Source: Coriobacteriaceae bacterium (lineage in GTDB: Bacteria > Actinomycetota > Coriobacteriia > Coriobacteriales > UMGS124). From it: DNA of 64,000 nt. Where the stretch lies: NCBI GenBank assembly GCA_019421015.1, contig JAHZGC010000001.1:227509-291508 (forward strand), written 5' to 3'. This document shows, one piece after another, positions 18,079-27,350 of the stretch. Both the position numbers and the translations under genes were made by a program. The notes under the pieces are model-generated. The model was not told where the DNA came from, ran no database searches, and was given only the letters and a program-made list of their open reading frames with translations. The stretch's first letter is position 1; every line of letters starts with the position of its first letter.

Positions 18079-18777
18079 ATGGAGCTCAATCGCCGTACGT
18101 TTGTGAAGACCGCCTTTGCCGGTAGCGCCGCCGCCTTTGCCGCCGGGTTTGCCGGGTTGGCGGGAACCGCCCAGGCCGACGAGGCCGCCCTCGAGCCTCT
18201 GCCCGTTGCCGAAACCGATCCCGATGCCGAGCGCGGTACCGATGTCAATATCAACATGGCCACCATCGACCAGTATCTCTGTCGTCCCGACGTTGCCTAT
18301 CGCGACGTACGCCACCTGTATGCAACCAACGAGGCCGGCGAGACCTATGTCGACCTTGCCTCCACGCTCGAGGGCTTCAAGATCGTTCCCTACATCAAGC
18401 TTGCTCCCATGAGCGCCGACACCGCCAAGGGCGACGAGCTCTTTACCCTTGAGTGGGATGCCGACGGCGCCATTGTGTCGGCCACGCCCAACTACGCCGA
18501 GTCCGAGCTCGTGCTGCGCGACCTCTTCCCCCAGGACAAGCCCATCTTCCTGATGTGCACCTCGGGCGGCCGCGCGTCCATGGCCAAGGCGCTCCTGCTG
18601 TTCCTGGGCTGGAACCCGGACCTCCTGTACAACATCGGCGGCCAGCAGAACTACGAGGGCACGCGCAAGCTCGAGATCGTCTCGTACCCGGTCCAGCGCG
18701 GCGGAGAGGACATCTACGCCGTGTGGCGCGCCGACTACGCGAACATCGACCCCGCCTTCCTGCACCCCGTGCAGTAA
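18079..18777 (+). CDS. Tat-exported rhodanese-like protein
   Basis: 232 residues from the ATG at 18079 (AAGGGGA upstream). A twin-arginine signal (NRRTFVKTAFAGSAAAFAAG) is followed by one domain with a rhodanese-type active loop, MCTSGGRAS, near residue 175. The Cys and Arg match the CxxxxR pattern used for sulfane-sulfur or phosphate chemistry. Together with the gene 76 bases downstream (Tat-exported FMN protein) it forms a two-gene unit facing a LysR regulator. An extracytoplasmic sulfur-transfer or disulfide function is possible, but the substrate is not known. Confidence 0.8.
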   Translation: MELNRRTFVKTAFAGSAAAFAAGFAGLAGTAQADEAALEPLPVAETDPDAERGTDVNINMATIDQYLCRPDVAYRDVRHLYATNEAGETYVDLASTLEGFKIVPYIKLAPMSADTAKGDELFTLEWDADGAIVSATPNYAESELVLRDLFPQDKPIFLMCTSGGRASMAKALLLFLGWNPDLLYNIGGQQNYEGTRKLEIVSYPVQRGGEDIYAVWRADYANIDPAFLHPVQ

Positions 18778-18853
18778 GCGCGCGGCGGGACGGGCCCGGT
18801 GAGGGACGTCCATCTTGACGGATGCATACAACCAAACATATCGGAGGAACACC

Positions 18854-19498
18854 ATGGCACGCGCACTGATGGGTGAGCAGGGTATCGACCGCCGCCAGGC
18901 CCTTGCGTTGGGCGCCGTTGCGGCTGCGGGAATGCTGGTGGCGGGCCAGGCCCAGGCCGACGAGGCCGCGCCTGCCGAGGGCGACGTTGTGACGATAGGC
19001 GATATCAAGGTCTTTCCTTACGAGCATTTCCGCACCGGCGGTTCGGACGGCCCCGCCCACGCGGTCATAATCTTTGAGAACGCCAACTCCACCTTCACGA
19101 AGTATCAGGTGGCCATCACCTCGTGCACCTGCCGCGACGCCGCGTACAACTACCGGTCGGTCATGTACGCCGAGCTTGACAACACGGCGGCGAACCCCGA
19201 CGACGCCATCATCCGCTGGCTGACCTTCGGCGTCGACGGCGACTACACGGTGGGCCTGTGGGGCGACAGCAGCCCCATCCCCACCAACCCCGACTACACC
19301 TCGGCCTACATCGACGAGCATCTGATTCAGCCGCTCGTGGGCCGCACCAAGGCCGAGATCGACAGCTGGGGCGGCTACGGCACGGTGCCCCCCGGCGTCG
19401 AGATCGACGCGGTGACCGGCGCCACGGTGACCTGCAGCAACATCTCCTCCGTGCTCCAGGCGCTGTTTGCCTACCACGCGGCGACGTATTACGCGTAA
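18854..19498 (+). CDS. Small exported protein with an FMN-binding motif
   Basis: 214 residues; GGAGG precedes the ATG at 18854. The signal carries a DRRQALALGAVAAAG core, so Tat export is likely. The middle has a Cys-x-Cys (ITSCTCRDAAYN), and the C-terminus has a flavinylation-like motif, IDAVTGATVTCSN, as in FMN_bind domains of RnfG/NqrC and fumarate reductases. There is no FAD module. It probably acts as a stand-alone covalent-FMN electron carrier, perhaps serving the rhodanese-like protein upstream or flavoproteins that lack FMN. Confidence 0.75.
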   Translation: MARALMGEQGIDRRQALALGAVAAAGMLVAGQAQADEAAPAEGDVVTIGDIKVFPYEHFRTGGSDGPAHAVIIFENANSTFTKYQVAITSCTCRDAAYNYRSVMYAELDNTAANPDDAIIRWLTFGVDGDYTVGLWGDSSPIPTNPDYTSAYIDEHLIQPLVGRTKAEIDSWGGYGTVPPGVEIDAVTGATVTCSNISSVLQALFAYHAATYYA

Positions 19499-19517
19499 GC
19501 CCGGACCGGATGACACA

Positions 19518-19557
19518 AACGGCGCGCCCCCGGCTGGTGTTGGGGACGCGCCGTTTT
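19518..19557 (+). terminator. Intrinsic terminator of the rhodanese/FMN operon
   Basis: Arms 19518-19531 and 19542-19555 form a 14-bp stem with one mismatch, ending in a TTTT run (19554-19557), 20 bases after the stop codon. Confidence 0.75.
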
Positions 19558-19597
19558 GGTGACACTGCGGTGTAGCTATTGAAACGGGGCGGAGCGG

Positions 19598-21528
19598 TTA
19601 CTTGCTCGCCTCGTCGAGGCATTCGCGGACAGCCATAAGGATGGCGAGGCTCGTCTGGGTGGCGCCGGCCACAACATCGACGTCGGCCGACTGGGCAGCG
19701 AGCACCTTGAGGGGCATCCACTCGATTGCCCAGGTGCCGATGCCGCCGCTTTCGGAATTCTCGCCCACGGTGACAGCGGTGATGGCCGTGTCGCTGCACT
19801 CCACGGTCACCTCGAACTCGCCCCCTCGACCTATGCCGCATGAGGTGTAGGTGCCAGCAGCGTAGGAACCGTTGGCCGAGTCGATACCGGCCTGGGCCTC
19901 AGCCTCGAGGTCCGGCACGACGATGGCGTCTTCGACGGGGTCGCTGGTCCAGGCATCAAGTGCGGCAACGTTTGCGCCGGCCTTGCGGCCCCACACCATG
20001 GTGCCGAGCACGCTCCAGCCGCAGCTGTTATAGAAGGGGGCGGTGTACATACCGCTCATGGAAGCTCCGGCGGCGTACAAACGGGGAATAGGGTCGCCGG
20101 CGGTGTTGAGCACCTGGGTCTCGGAGTTCGTGCGAAGGCCGCCGAAGGAGCCCATGGAGAAGGGAATGTAGGGCATGGCGTAGTAGGGACCGGTTTTGAT
20201 GCTGATAAGCGAGGGCATACCGCTGGCAGGGGTGCGTCCGAAGTCCTCGTCGTAGCCGGTCTCGGCAAAGGTGTTCCAGCGGTCCACGCTGACCACCAGC
20301 CTGTCGGCCGGGAGGCCGGTCTTTTCTGCGAGCTCATCGAGGGTATCTGCATATTGGATGAGGTCGTTGTAAGAGGGGCCCTGTAAAACCCCGCCAAGAA
20401 TCCTGGTTACATAGGAGTCGTTGGGGTCTTCAAGGGCCTCCTGTGCCCCGATTGCCCAAAAGCGGGGGTCGACGTATCGTCGGCGCATCCACGCTTCACG
20501 GCCTCGTTGTAGGCCATCTGGTTAACGTAGCCCCAGGCCGCATCTTCTTGCACAAACCTGTCGGCCCTATCGTTGACCAGGATGGTGCCGGAACTGTAAA
20601 AACCCGTTGCGGTGCAGTCAGATATGCAGCCGGAGGGGTTGAGCTGGAGGTCGGCGCCGATCTCCTGGGCCATGCGAATGCCGTCGCCGGTGTTTTTGAG
20701 GCTCTGATAGTTCAGGCTTGCTCCAGGGAAGTTCTCTTCAAAGCCGAGGGCCCATGCGTTCATCTTGTTATAACGCTTCGACATCTCGATGTTGCGGCCG
20801 AATGACGCCGTGGAGATGACGACGCCTTTGTTGGCGCGGTAGGCATTGCCCTCGGTGTCGGTCACGCCGATGACGGCGCCGGTTCCGTCCTGTACCAGAT
20901 GGGCAACGTGTACGGCGTTGACGAATCGGACGCCCAAATCTACGGCATGGTTATACAGGATGACGAAGTGGCCCGTTCGTGCATTGGTGTCCCAGTGCGT
21001 TCGCGGGTCCCAATGGCTGCCGTCGCCGTTGTAGGCGGCAATGGCAGCCATGGTCGTGCCGTCGACTGCGTTAAAGTTACGTCCCAAAGATTGCATGAAC
21101 GCGATCTGCTCCGGAGACTTCTCGCACATTTCGATAACCATGTCGGTGTCGGCGGTGCTGGCGCTGTAGCCCACCTCGGTAGCGATAAAGTCCTCGATGG
21201 TGTCCTCGATGCCCAGGTCGGCCTGCACGTCGGTGCCGGCCGCCATAATCATGCCGCCGGAACGCACGGTGTCGCCACCCGGAAAGTCGTTCTTGTCAAG
21301 AACGAGAACGGTGGCCCCTGCTTGGGCCGCCTCGATGGCGGCGCAGACGCCGGCCCCGCCGCCACCCACAACGATGAGGTCAGCCTCGGCTATCCACGCC
21401 TGGTCTTGAACGTCGTTGCCCTTGGTCTCAGCGCTCTCGGTGCCCAGGGCGACCGATGAAGAGGCTGCGGCAACCCCCATCAGCGCTGCCCCTCCCAGAA
21501 TGAGGCTCCTACGGCTCATAGCTTCCAT
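19598..21528 (-). pseudogene. Flavoprotein of the fumarate reductase family, frameshifted
   Basis: The gene starts at the ATG at 21528 (AAGGGGA upstream) with a Tat-type signal (MSRRSLILGGAALMGVAAAS) and a FAD fold (VVGGGGAGVCAAIEAAQAG). That frame is lost near 20488 after YNEAVKRG. The protein resumes in another frame (RRRYVDPRFWAIG) and continues to 19598. The C-terminal part has the flavin-domain end and a C-terminal FMN_bind domain with VDVVAGATQTS, whereas its relatives here have FMN domains at the N-terminus. A single-base loss (or two-base gain) near 20485 explains the break; a sequencing error is possible. Both halves are otherwise undamaged. It faces the LysR gene at 21702. Confidence 0.8.
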
Positions 21529-21660
21529 GTTGTCCCCTTTCACAATGCGACTCCGCCTGACAGGCGGGCGCCAGTGGATATCGGCCCTATGGTTTGGGCC
21601 GCTGGGAGGAGTATGGGGTGCTGTGCATGATTTGTGAATTTGCCAAGAACTCATAAGGAT

Positions 21661-21677
21661 ATTAGTATTTATCTAAT
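21661..21677. promoter_or_regulatory. LysR-box candidate operator
   Basis: ATTAG-N7-CTAAT is a perfect 5-bp dyad of the T-N11-A type. It lies 25 bases upstream of the LysR gene start, in the gap it shares with the divergent flavoprotein gene. This is a plausible autoregulatory and target site. Confidence 0.5.
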
Positions 21678-21701
21678 ACACGTGTTGTAAGGGGCAATCC
21701 A

Positions 21702-22592
21702 ATGAATACGCAACACATGCATGCTTTAATAACGGTCGCCCATTGTGGCAGCATCAACAAGGCGTCATTGGAATTGGGGATTTCGGCCCCATCGCTAAAG
21801 CACGAGCTCGACGGCATCGAGCAAGAGACGGGCGTCCGAGTGTTTGAACGCAGTTTCAGCGGGATGTCTCTTACCCCTAGCGGGGAGGTGCTCGTCGATG
21901 CATTTCAACGTGCGCTCGATACGATCGACGAGGGGGTCAGAAACGCGCGCCTCACGGCTCAACGCGGCGGTGCGGCGGTTCGAGTCATTTACGTGCCGTT
22001 CCATTTTTCTGAGCCAGCCGGCCTCTATTCCCAGGCGATAGCCCAATATCACAAGGAGCACCCCGATGTCAGCGTTTCTTTAAAGCAAGTAAAACGTCAT
22101 GGCGTGGCCGGGCCCGCCGATGTGCTGCTGGGAGCCGTTGACCCCGTTGCCACTGAGACGGTCGGCCGCTTTTTGATGTACATACCGTTATATGTGTGTG
22201 TTGGGCTTGACCATCCTTTGGTGTGGCGAAAAACGGTACAGCTGGCCGACTTGGACCCATATCGCCTGCTTGTGCCAAACAGAGAGACCTTTTTGCATGT
22301 GACGGCGGGTGTTTTACCCTATTTGGACGGTCGCGGTCACGACGTCGATTGGAGCACGGCCCCCCAATTAGATACGGCGCATATAACGATCCAGTGCCTG
22401 ACCACATATTCTGCGGCAATAGTTATAGGCCCAAATCCCCCCATCATGCAGACGCTGGCGGCCATTCCTTTAGAGGGGTACTCCTTTGCGTACGAGCTGT
22501 ACACTCGCAAAGATGCCGACCCGACTGTGTTGGAGTATGCAGGGTTCATTTCGGAGTTCTACCATAAGGCCACAGCCGCGCCGGCGCTGTAG
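21702..22592 (+). CDS. LysR-family transcriptional regulator
   Basis: 296 residues; AAGGGGC precedes the ATG. The N-terminal helix-turn-helix (CGSINKASLELGISAPSLKH) and an effector domain of normal length are visible. Base composition is noticeably more AT-rich than the neighbouring genes, suggesting later acquisition or weaker codon selection. It is divergent from the frameshifted flavoprotein gene (173-bp gap), its probable target. Confidence 0.88.
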   Translation: MNTQHMHALITVAHCGSINKASLELGISAPSLKHELDGIEQETGVRVFERSFSGMSLTPSGEVLVDAFQRALDTIDEGVRNARLTAQRGGAAVRVIYVPFHFSEPAGLYSQAIAQYHKEHPDVSVSLKQVKRHGVAGPADVLLGAVDPVATETVGRFLMYIPLYVCVGLDHPLVWRKTVQLADLDPYRLLVPNRETFLHVTAGVLPYLDGRGHDVDWSTAPQLDTAHITIQCLTTYSAAIVIGPNPPIMQTLAAIPLEGYSFAYELYTRKDADPTVLEYAGFISEFYHKATAAPAL

Positions 22593-22712
22593 AGTGACGG
22601 GGCTTCTCGCTGTCAAAACCACCCCCCTCCCGCGCATTTCCCGTGGGCTTCTCCGCCGGAACTGTTTGCATATTTGTAACCCCGGGCAAACCTCCTGATG
22701 GACCCAGGCCGC

Positions 22713-22766
22713 ACCACGCGGCGCTGGGCCGCAGATCAACCAGGGCAGACCCATGGCCGGCCCTGG
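22713..22766 (+). other. Two leader hairpins before the uptake operon
   Basis: Stems CCCAGGCCGC/GCGGCGCTGGG (22713-22722, 22728-22738) and CCAGGG/CCCTGG (22740-22745, 22761-22766) lie just before the Shine-Dalgarno of the binding-protein gene. They do not match a riboswitch class I recognise. Confidence 0.3.
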
Positions 22767-22793
22767 CACCCCATCGTCAAGGAGGCATTCCCC

Positions 22794-23870
22794 ATGCTTA
22801 ACACTCCCACCTTTACCCGTCGTTCGTTCATGCAGTCGCTGCTTGCCGCAGGCGCGCTGCTTGCCGTGCCCGGTGCCCTTTCCGCCACGGCAGCCCGCGC
22901 CGACGATGCCAAGAAGACCCGCACCATCGACACCGACAAGGGTCCGGTCGAGATTCCCGTGGACCCCGAGGCCATCGTCTCCGACTACTACCTCGGCGAG
23001 CTGCTGGCTCTCGACACTAAGCCGATCATCGCGAGCCCCTACGCGCTCAACAACCCCTTCCTCGAGGGGCTGACCGACGGTATCGAGGCCCTCAACACCT
23101 CGAGCGCTGAGACCTCGCTCGAGATGATCGCCGAGAAGCAACCCGACCTCATCATCACCATCACCGAGGCCGACTACGACAAGTACTCCCAGATCGCGCC
23201 CACCATCTACATTGAGGACGGCAAGCGCACCGACGAGGAGCTGTTCCTCTACATCGCCGACATCCTGGGCAAGAAGGACGAGGCCCAGGCCTACCTCGAC
23301 GACTTTAACCAGAAGGTCGCCGACACCAAGGACGAGATCAACCAGATCGTGGGCGACCGCACGGTCTCGATCGTGGAGGTCTGGCCCCAGCAGGTCTACG
23401 TCATGGGCGACAAGTTCGCCCGCGGCGGATCTATCCTCTTCGACATGTGGGGCCTCAAGGCTCCCGAGAAGGTGGAGGAGGAGCTCATCGAGGGAGATAA
23501 GCAGTACGACGTAGTCTCGATGGAGGCCCTGCCCGACTACGTGGGCGACTTCATCCTCTACGGCGTGCTCGACGGTACCGACGACGCCTTTGTCGAGGAC
23601 TCCATGATGTGGCAGAACCTCGACGCCGTGAAAGAAGGCCGCGTGCTGCCCTACGAGCAGATCGCCTACATGCACCGCGACCCGATTACGCTGAACGGCC
23701 AGCTCGAGGACTTCCTCGAGTTCTTCCGCGGGGTTGCCGCGGCTGAGGGCATAGAGATCGAGCAGTCGGGCGATAAGGACACCAAGGATTCTGGCGACGC
23801 CTCCAAGGACGACGCTTCCAAGGACGGCGCCCCCAAGGCAGACGCCAAGAAGGACGAGGCCAAGCAGTAA
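22794..23870 (+). CDS. ABC transporter substrate-binding protein (FecB/BtuF family)
   Basis: 358 residues; AAGGAGG precedes the ATG at 22794. The signal has a twin-arginine motif (FTRRSFMQSLLAAGALLAVP) and no lipobox Cys, unusual for a Gram-positive binding protein. The mature part fits the siderophore/heme/cobalamin binding-protein fold (helical backbone type, e.g. SLEMIAEKQPDLIITITEAD). The last ~35 residues are a low-complexity Asp/Lys/Ala tail. It is the first gene of a four-gene operon with two FecCD permeases and an ATPase. The ligand is probably an iron chelate, heme or corrinoid; sequence does not choose. Confidence 0.9.
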   Translation: MLNTPTFTRRSFMQSLLAAGALLAVPGALSATAARADDAKKTRTIDTDKGPVEIPVDPEAIVSDYYLGELLALDTKPIIASPYALNNPFLEGLTDGIEALNTSSAETSLEMIAEKQPDLIITITEADYDKYSQIAPTIYIEDGKRTDEELFLYIADILGKKDEAQAYLDDFNQKVADTKDEINQIVGDRTVSIVEVWPQQVYVMGDKFARGGSILFDMWGLKAPEKVEEELIEGDKQYDVVSMEALPDYVGDFILYGVLDGTDDAFVEDSMMWQNLDAVKEGRVLPYEQIAYMHRDPITLNGQLEDFLEFFRGVAAAEGIEIEQSGDKDTKDSGDASKDDASKDGAPKADAKKDEAKQ

Positions 23871-23915
23871 CGGCCGTTTTGGGCCTTACGACCACCTTGT
23901 GCAGAGGAGGGACCC

Positions 23916-24929
23916 ATGGCGGCCCAAGAGCGAACACGAACGCGCCTGGCGGTGTTCTTGCTCATAGGATGCATTGCCGTTGTTGCCGCGGCCCTGTGTT
24001 CGCTGGCGTTTGGCAGCACCCAGATCCCCCTGCACAAGGTGGTCCAGGCCCTCACGAGCCCCGACCTCACCGACTCCCAGCAGATCGCGGTGGTGGAGTT
24101 GCGCGTGCCCCGCACCATCGGCGACATCCTGGTGGGGGCCGCCTTTGCCGTGGCCGGCGCCGTGATGCAGGGGGTTACGCGCAACCCTTTGGCCGACTCG
24201 GGGCTTCTGGGCATCAACTCCGGCGCCTCGTTCGCGCTGGCTCTCTGCCTGGCGTTCTTCCCGTCCTTTGGGTTCACGGGGTCGGTGGTCTTCTCGTTTG
24301 TGGGTGCCGCAGGGGCCATGGCCTTGGTCTACGGCCTCACGAGCATGGGGCGCCGCCGGCCCGACCCCGTGCGCCTGGTGCTCGCCGGCTGCGTGGTGGG
24401 CATGTTGCTCTCGGCTCTCTCGCAGGCCATCGCCATCTTTGCCAACGTGGGCCAGGACCTGACGTTCTGGACGGCCGGCGGCGTGGCGGGCATCCGCATG
24501 AAGCAGCTCGCGCTGGCCGGACCGGTGATCGGGGCGGGGCTGGTGGCGTCAATCGCGCTCTCGCGGCAGATCTCGCTGCTGAGCCTGGGCGAGGACGCCG
24601 CCCGCGGTCTGGGTGTCTCGGTGGCCCGGACCCAGGGGGTCTGCATGGTCGTGGTGCTGCTCCTGGCCGGCGCTGCAGTGGCCCTGGCCGGTCCCATTGC
24701 CTTTGTGGGCCTTATGGTGCCCCATGTGGTGCGCCACTTTGTGGGCGGCTCCTACCAGGCCGTCATCCCGGCCTCCCTGGTGCTCGGTGCGGTGTTCATG
24801 CTGGTGGCCGACGTTATCTCGCGCGTGGTCGACGCCCCCAGCGAGGTTCCCATAGGCCTCGTGTTCGCCGTGATTGGCGTGCCGTTCTTCATCTGGATCG
24901 CCCGAAGGGAGGAGAGGTCCTTTGAGTAG
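23916..24929 (+). CDS. FecCD-family ABC permease, first subunit
   Basis: 337 residues with GAGGAGGG before the ATG. About nine or ten membrane segments and the family signatures VPRTIGDILVGAAFAVAGAV and GLMVPHVVRHFVGG are visible. It follows the binding-protein gene by 45 bases, and its stop overlaps the next gene's start. With the second permease it should form the heterodimeric channel of a metal-chelate, heme or B12 importer. Confidence 0.93.
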   Translation: MAAQERTRTRLAVFLLIGCIAVVAAALCSLAFGSTQIPLHKVVQALTSPDLTDSQQIAVVELRVPRTIGDILVGAAFAVAGAVMQGVTRNPLADSGLLGINSGASFALALCLAFFPSFGFTGSVVFSFVGAAGAMALVYGLTSMGRRRPDPVRLVLAGCVVGMLLSALSQAIAIFANVGQDLTFWTAGGVAGIRMKQLALAGPVIGAGLVASIALSRQISLLSLGEDAARGLGVSVARTQGVCMVVVLLLAGAAVALAGPIAFVGLMVPHVVRHFVGGSYQAVIPASLVLGAVFMLVADVISRVVDAPSEVPIGLVFAVIGVPFFIWIARREERSFE

Positions 24930-26028
24930 CCCGCGCACCAAGGCCTCCCATCGGGACGTGGCCGCCCGGGCCGACGCCGCCGAGCAGCGGGACCTCTCCG
25001 AAATCGCCACTCCCGAGCCCGCTCCGCGCGCCAGGCGCCGCCGGCCGCCCAGAGCCCTGGTGCTCGCGGTCCTCGCCGTGCTGTTTGCGGTGCTGCTGTG
25101 GGTCGACGTCAACACCGGCTACCGCCAGATATCGCTCGAGCAGCTGTGGGGCGTGATCACGGGCACAGGCGAGAAGTCCGTCGCGTTCACGCTCGTCAAC
25201 CTGCGCCTGCCCCGCGTCCTGACCGCCATGCTCGTGGGTATTGGCCTCGGGCTTTCTGGGTGTCTGCTCCAGGGCGTGACCCGCAACGACATGGCCGAGC
25301 CGGGCGTCCTGGGCATCAACGCGGGTGCCGGCCTCTTTGTGGCGGCGTTCTTCGTGTTCTTCCCCCAGCTCGATCTCCCCACGGAGTTCGTGCTGCCGGC
25401 CCTGGCCTTCATGGGGTCGCTGCTGGTGGCGTTTTTGGACTACCGGCTGGCCGTGACCCGGCGCGGCATGTCGCCGCGGCGTTTTTTGCTCGTGGGCATT
25501 GCCATCGCCACGGCTGTGAGCAGCTTCACCACCATGCTCATGCTGCGCCTGCCCGATTCGGACTACGCCTTTGTGCAGAACTGGATCGCCGGCAACATCT
25601 GGGGTGCCACCTGGCCCAACGTGGCGATGCTCGCGATCGGGTTGGGCGTGCTGGCGCTCATTGCCTTCTACAAGAGCCGCACCCTCAACGTGCTGGGGCT
25701 GGGGGAACAGACCGCCACGGGCCTGGGCGTCAACGTGCGCCGGCAGACCGTGGGCCTCTTGGGCGTCTCCATCGCGATGTCGAGTCTGTGCTGCGCGGTG
25801 GGCGGCGGCCTGAGTTTCGTGGGTCTGGTGTGCCCGCATCTGGCCCGGCGTCTGGTGGGGCCCGACTACCGGGTGCTGATCCCGGCGACGCTGCTGGTGG
25901 GCGCCGTGCTCATGTGCGCTTCCGACATCGTGAGCCGCACGCTCATCGCGCCCAACGAGATCCCCATCGGCATCGTGGCCGCGATCATCGGTGCGCCGTA
26001 CTTCCTGTATCTGCTGACGAAGGCGTGA
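24922..26028 (+). CDS. FecCD-family ABC permease, second subunit
   Basis: 368 residues if started at the TTG at 24922. This codon overlaps the upstream stop by 8 bases and has an excellent GGGAGGAGAGG site; the ATG at 24874 is inside the previous gene with no site. A ~50-residue charged N-terminal extension precedes the membrane domain. Family motifs LPRVLTAMLVGIGLGLSGCL and GLVCPHLARRLVGPDYR are present. It pairs with the permease at 23916. Confidence 0.92.
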   Translation: MSSPRTKASHRDVAARADAAEQRDLSEIATPEPAPRARRRRPPRALVLAVLAVLFAVLLWVDVNTGYRQISLEQLWGVITGTGEKSVAFTLVNLRLPRVLTAMLVGIGLGLSGCLLQGVTRNDMAEPGVLGINAGAGLFVAAFFVFFPQLDLPTEFVLPALAFMGSLLVAFLDYRLAVTRRGMSPRRFLLVGIAIATAVSSFTTMLMLRLPDSDYAFVQNWIAGNIWGATWPNVAMLAIGLGVLALIAFYKSRTLNVLGLGEQTATGLGVNVRRQTVGLLGVSIAMSSLCCAVGGGLSFVGLVCPHLARRLVGPDYRVLIPATLLVGAVLMCASDIVSRTLIAPNEIPIGIVAAIIGAPYFLYLLTKA

Positions 26029-26046
26029 GGGTGGAGGAGAGACGTG

Positions 26047-26937
26047 ATGGATACGAGCAAGGATACCGCCGTTTCTGCGCCCGAGCCCGCGCCCAAGCCG
26101 GTGCCCGAGGCCGTGCTCGAGGGGGCGGCCGAGGCGATGGTCAAAACGATGCCCGCCCTCGAGGGGTGCGGCATCTCGGTGGGGTACGGCAGTGTGACCA
26201 TTATCCCCGAGCTCGACGTGGACATTCCCAAAGGCAAGGTGACCTCGATCATCGGGCCCAACGGCTGCGGCAAGTCCACGTTGCTCAAGGCGCTCTCGCG
26301 GATGCTGCCGGTGACGAGCGGGTCGGTGCTGCTCGACGGCAAGGCCATCGCCTCGATGCCCACCGCCGCCGTGGCCCAAAAGATGGCCATGCTGCCCCAG
26401 AGCCCCCAGGCGCCGGGCGGTCTTACGGTGCGCGAGCTGGTATCCTACGGGCGCTACCCGCATCAGAAGGGCTTCGGCCGCCTCAAAGACGAGGACAGGC
26501 GCATCATCGACTGGGCGCTTGCGATCACGGGGATGGAGTCGTTCGCCGAACGCGACCTCGACGCGCTCTCGGGCGGGCAGCGGCAGCGGGCCTGGATCGC
26601 CATGGCGCTGGCGCAGGACACCCCCATCATCCTGCTCGACGAGCCCACCACCTACCTGGACCTTGCCCACCAGCTCGAGGTGCTCGAGCTACTGCAGTGG
26701 CTCAACCGCGAGCAGGGCAAGACCATCGCCCTGGTGATCCACGAGCTTAACCTGGCGGCACGCTTCAGCGACTGGATGATTGCCATGAAGGCCGGGCGCG
26801 TGATCGCGAACGGCCCCGCCGAGGAGGTCATGACGCCCGGGGTGCTGCGCGAGGCGTTCAACATCGAGGCGCTCGTGGGCGCCGATCCGTGGACGGGCCG
26901 TCCGAGCCTGGAGAGCTACCGCATGGTGCGGGAGTAG
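26047..26937 (+). CDS. ABC transporter ATPase (FecE/BtuD type)
   Basis: 296 residues. Walker A GPNGCGKST, signature LSGGQRQRAW and Walker B IILLDEPTTYLD are all intact. A ~45-residue Pro/Ala-rich N-terminal extension precedes the nucleotide-binding domain. It ends the chelate-uptake operon that begins at 22794. The ATG at 26047 follows GGAGGAGAG; a GTG three bases earlier is an alternative. The last coding bases (GTGCGGGAGTAGGGG) are repeated 36 bases downstream, a small local duplication. Confidence 0.94.
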   Translation: MDTSKDTAVSAPEPAPKPVPEAVLEGAAEAMVKTMPALEGCGISVGYGSVTIIPELDVDIPKGKVTSIIGPNGCGKSTLLKALSRMLPVTSGSVLLDGKAIASMPTAAVAQKMAMLPQSPQAPGGLTVRELVSYGRYPHQKGFGRLKDEDRRIIDWALAITGMESFAERDLDALSGGQRQRAWIAMALAQDTPIILLDEPTTYLDLAHQLEVLELLQWLNREQGKTIALVIHELNLAARFSDWMIAMKAGRVIANGPAEEVMTPGVLREAFNIEALVGADPWTGRPSLESYRMVRE

Positions 26938-27026
26938 GGGTGCCCGAGAACGATGGACGTGCGGTGCGGGAGTAGGGGAGGCCCCGAACAGCGGATGCGC
27001 CGAACCCCCATCGGCGGGAAACGCCC

Positions 27027-27249
27027 AAAAGGGAGATGCTTCCGCAGAATCAGGGTTCTGGATAGGCTTGCAGGGGGCCGATGTTTCCAATAGCCTGCAA
27101 GGGGAAGAAATCCTTGCAGCCAACACCCTTCTGACCTGCGCTTTTGCGGACCACCGTTTCTCGCTCGAACAAACGGTGCCCCACATGGCCGCCAAACCGG
27201 CTTGTGTGCCTATCCAGAACCCTATTTATGCGGAAGTATCTCCCATTTT
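27027..27249. repeat. 223-bp element bounded by 41-bp inverted repeats
   Basis: Arms 27027-27067 and 27208-27249 share a perfect 16-bp run (AGGGTTCTGGATAGGC) and are about 85% complementary overall. Inside are smaller hairpins, including CACCGTTT/AAACGGTG around 27152-27177. It occupies most of the 413-bp gap between the ATPase and YggU-family genes. No transposase or other gene is inside, so it could be a MITE-like element or a large folded RNA. Confidence 0.65.
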
Positions 27250-27350
27250 GCTGTTCGTACAAAACGGGGCAACAGCCGCAGCGATTCACGGATGGGGCCG
27301 GATGTTATACTCCCTGCCACAAAGGCCGTCCCGACCGAAAGCTGTGCCTC

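Noticed and set aside
22593..22793. Cobalamin riboswitch before the binding-protein gene
   Set aside because: Hairpins exist, but the conserved GGTGAGAATCC and AGTCGGAG-type blocks seen at 27870-27990 are missing.
27027..27249. Insertion sequence
   Set aside because: Inverted ends are present but no transposase or remnant is inside; kept only as a repeat element.
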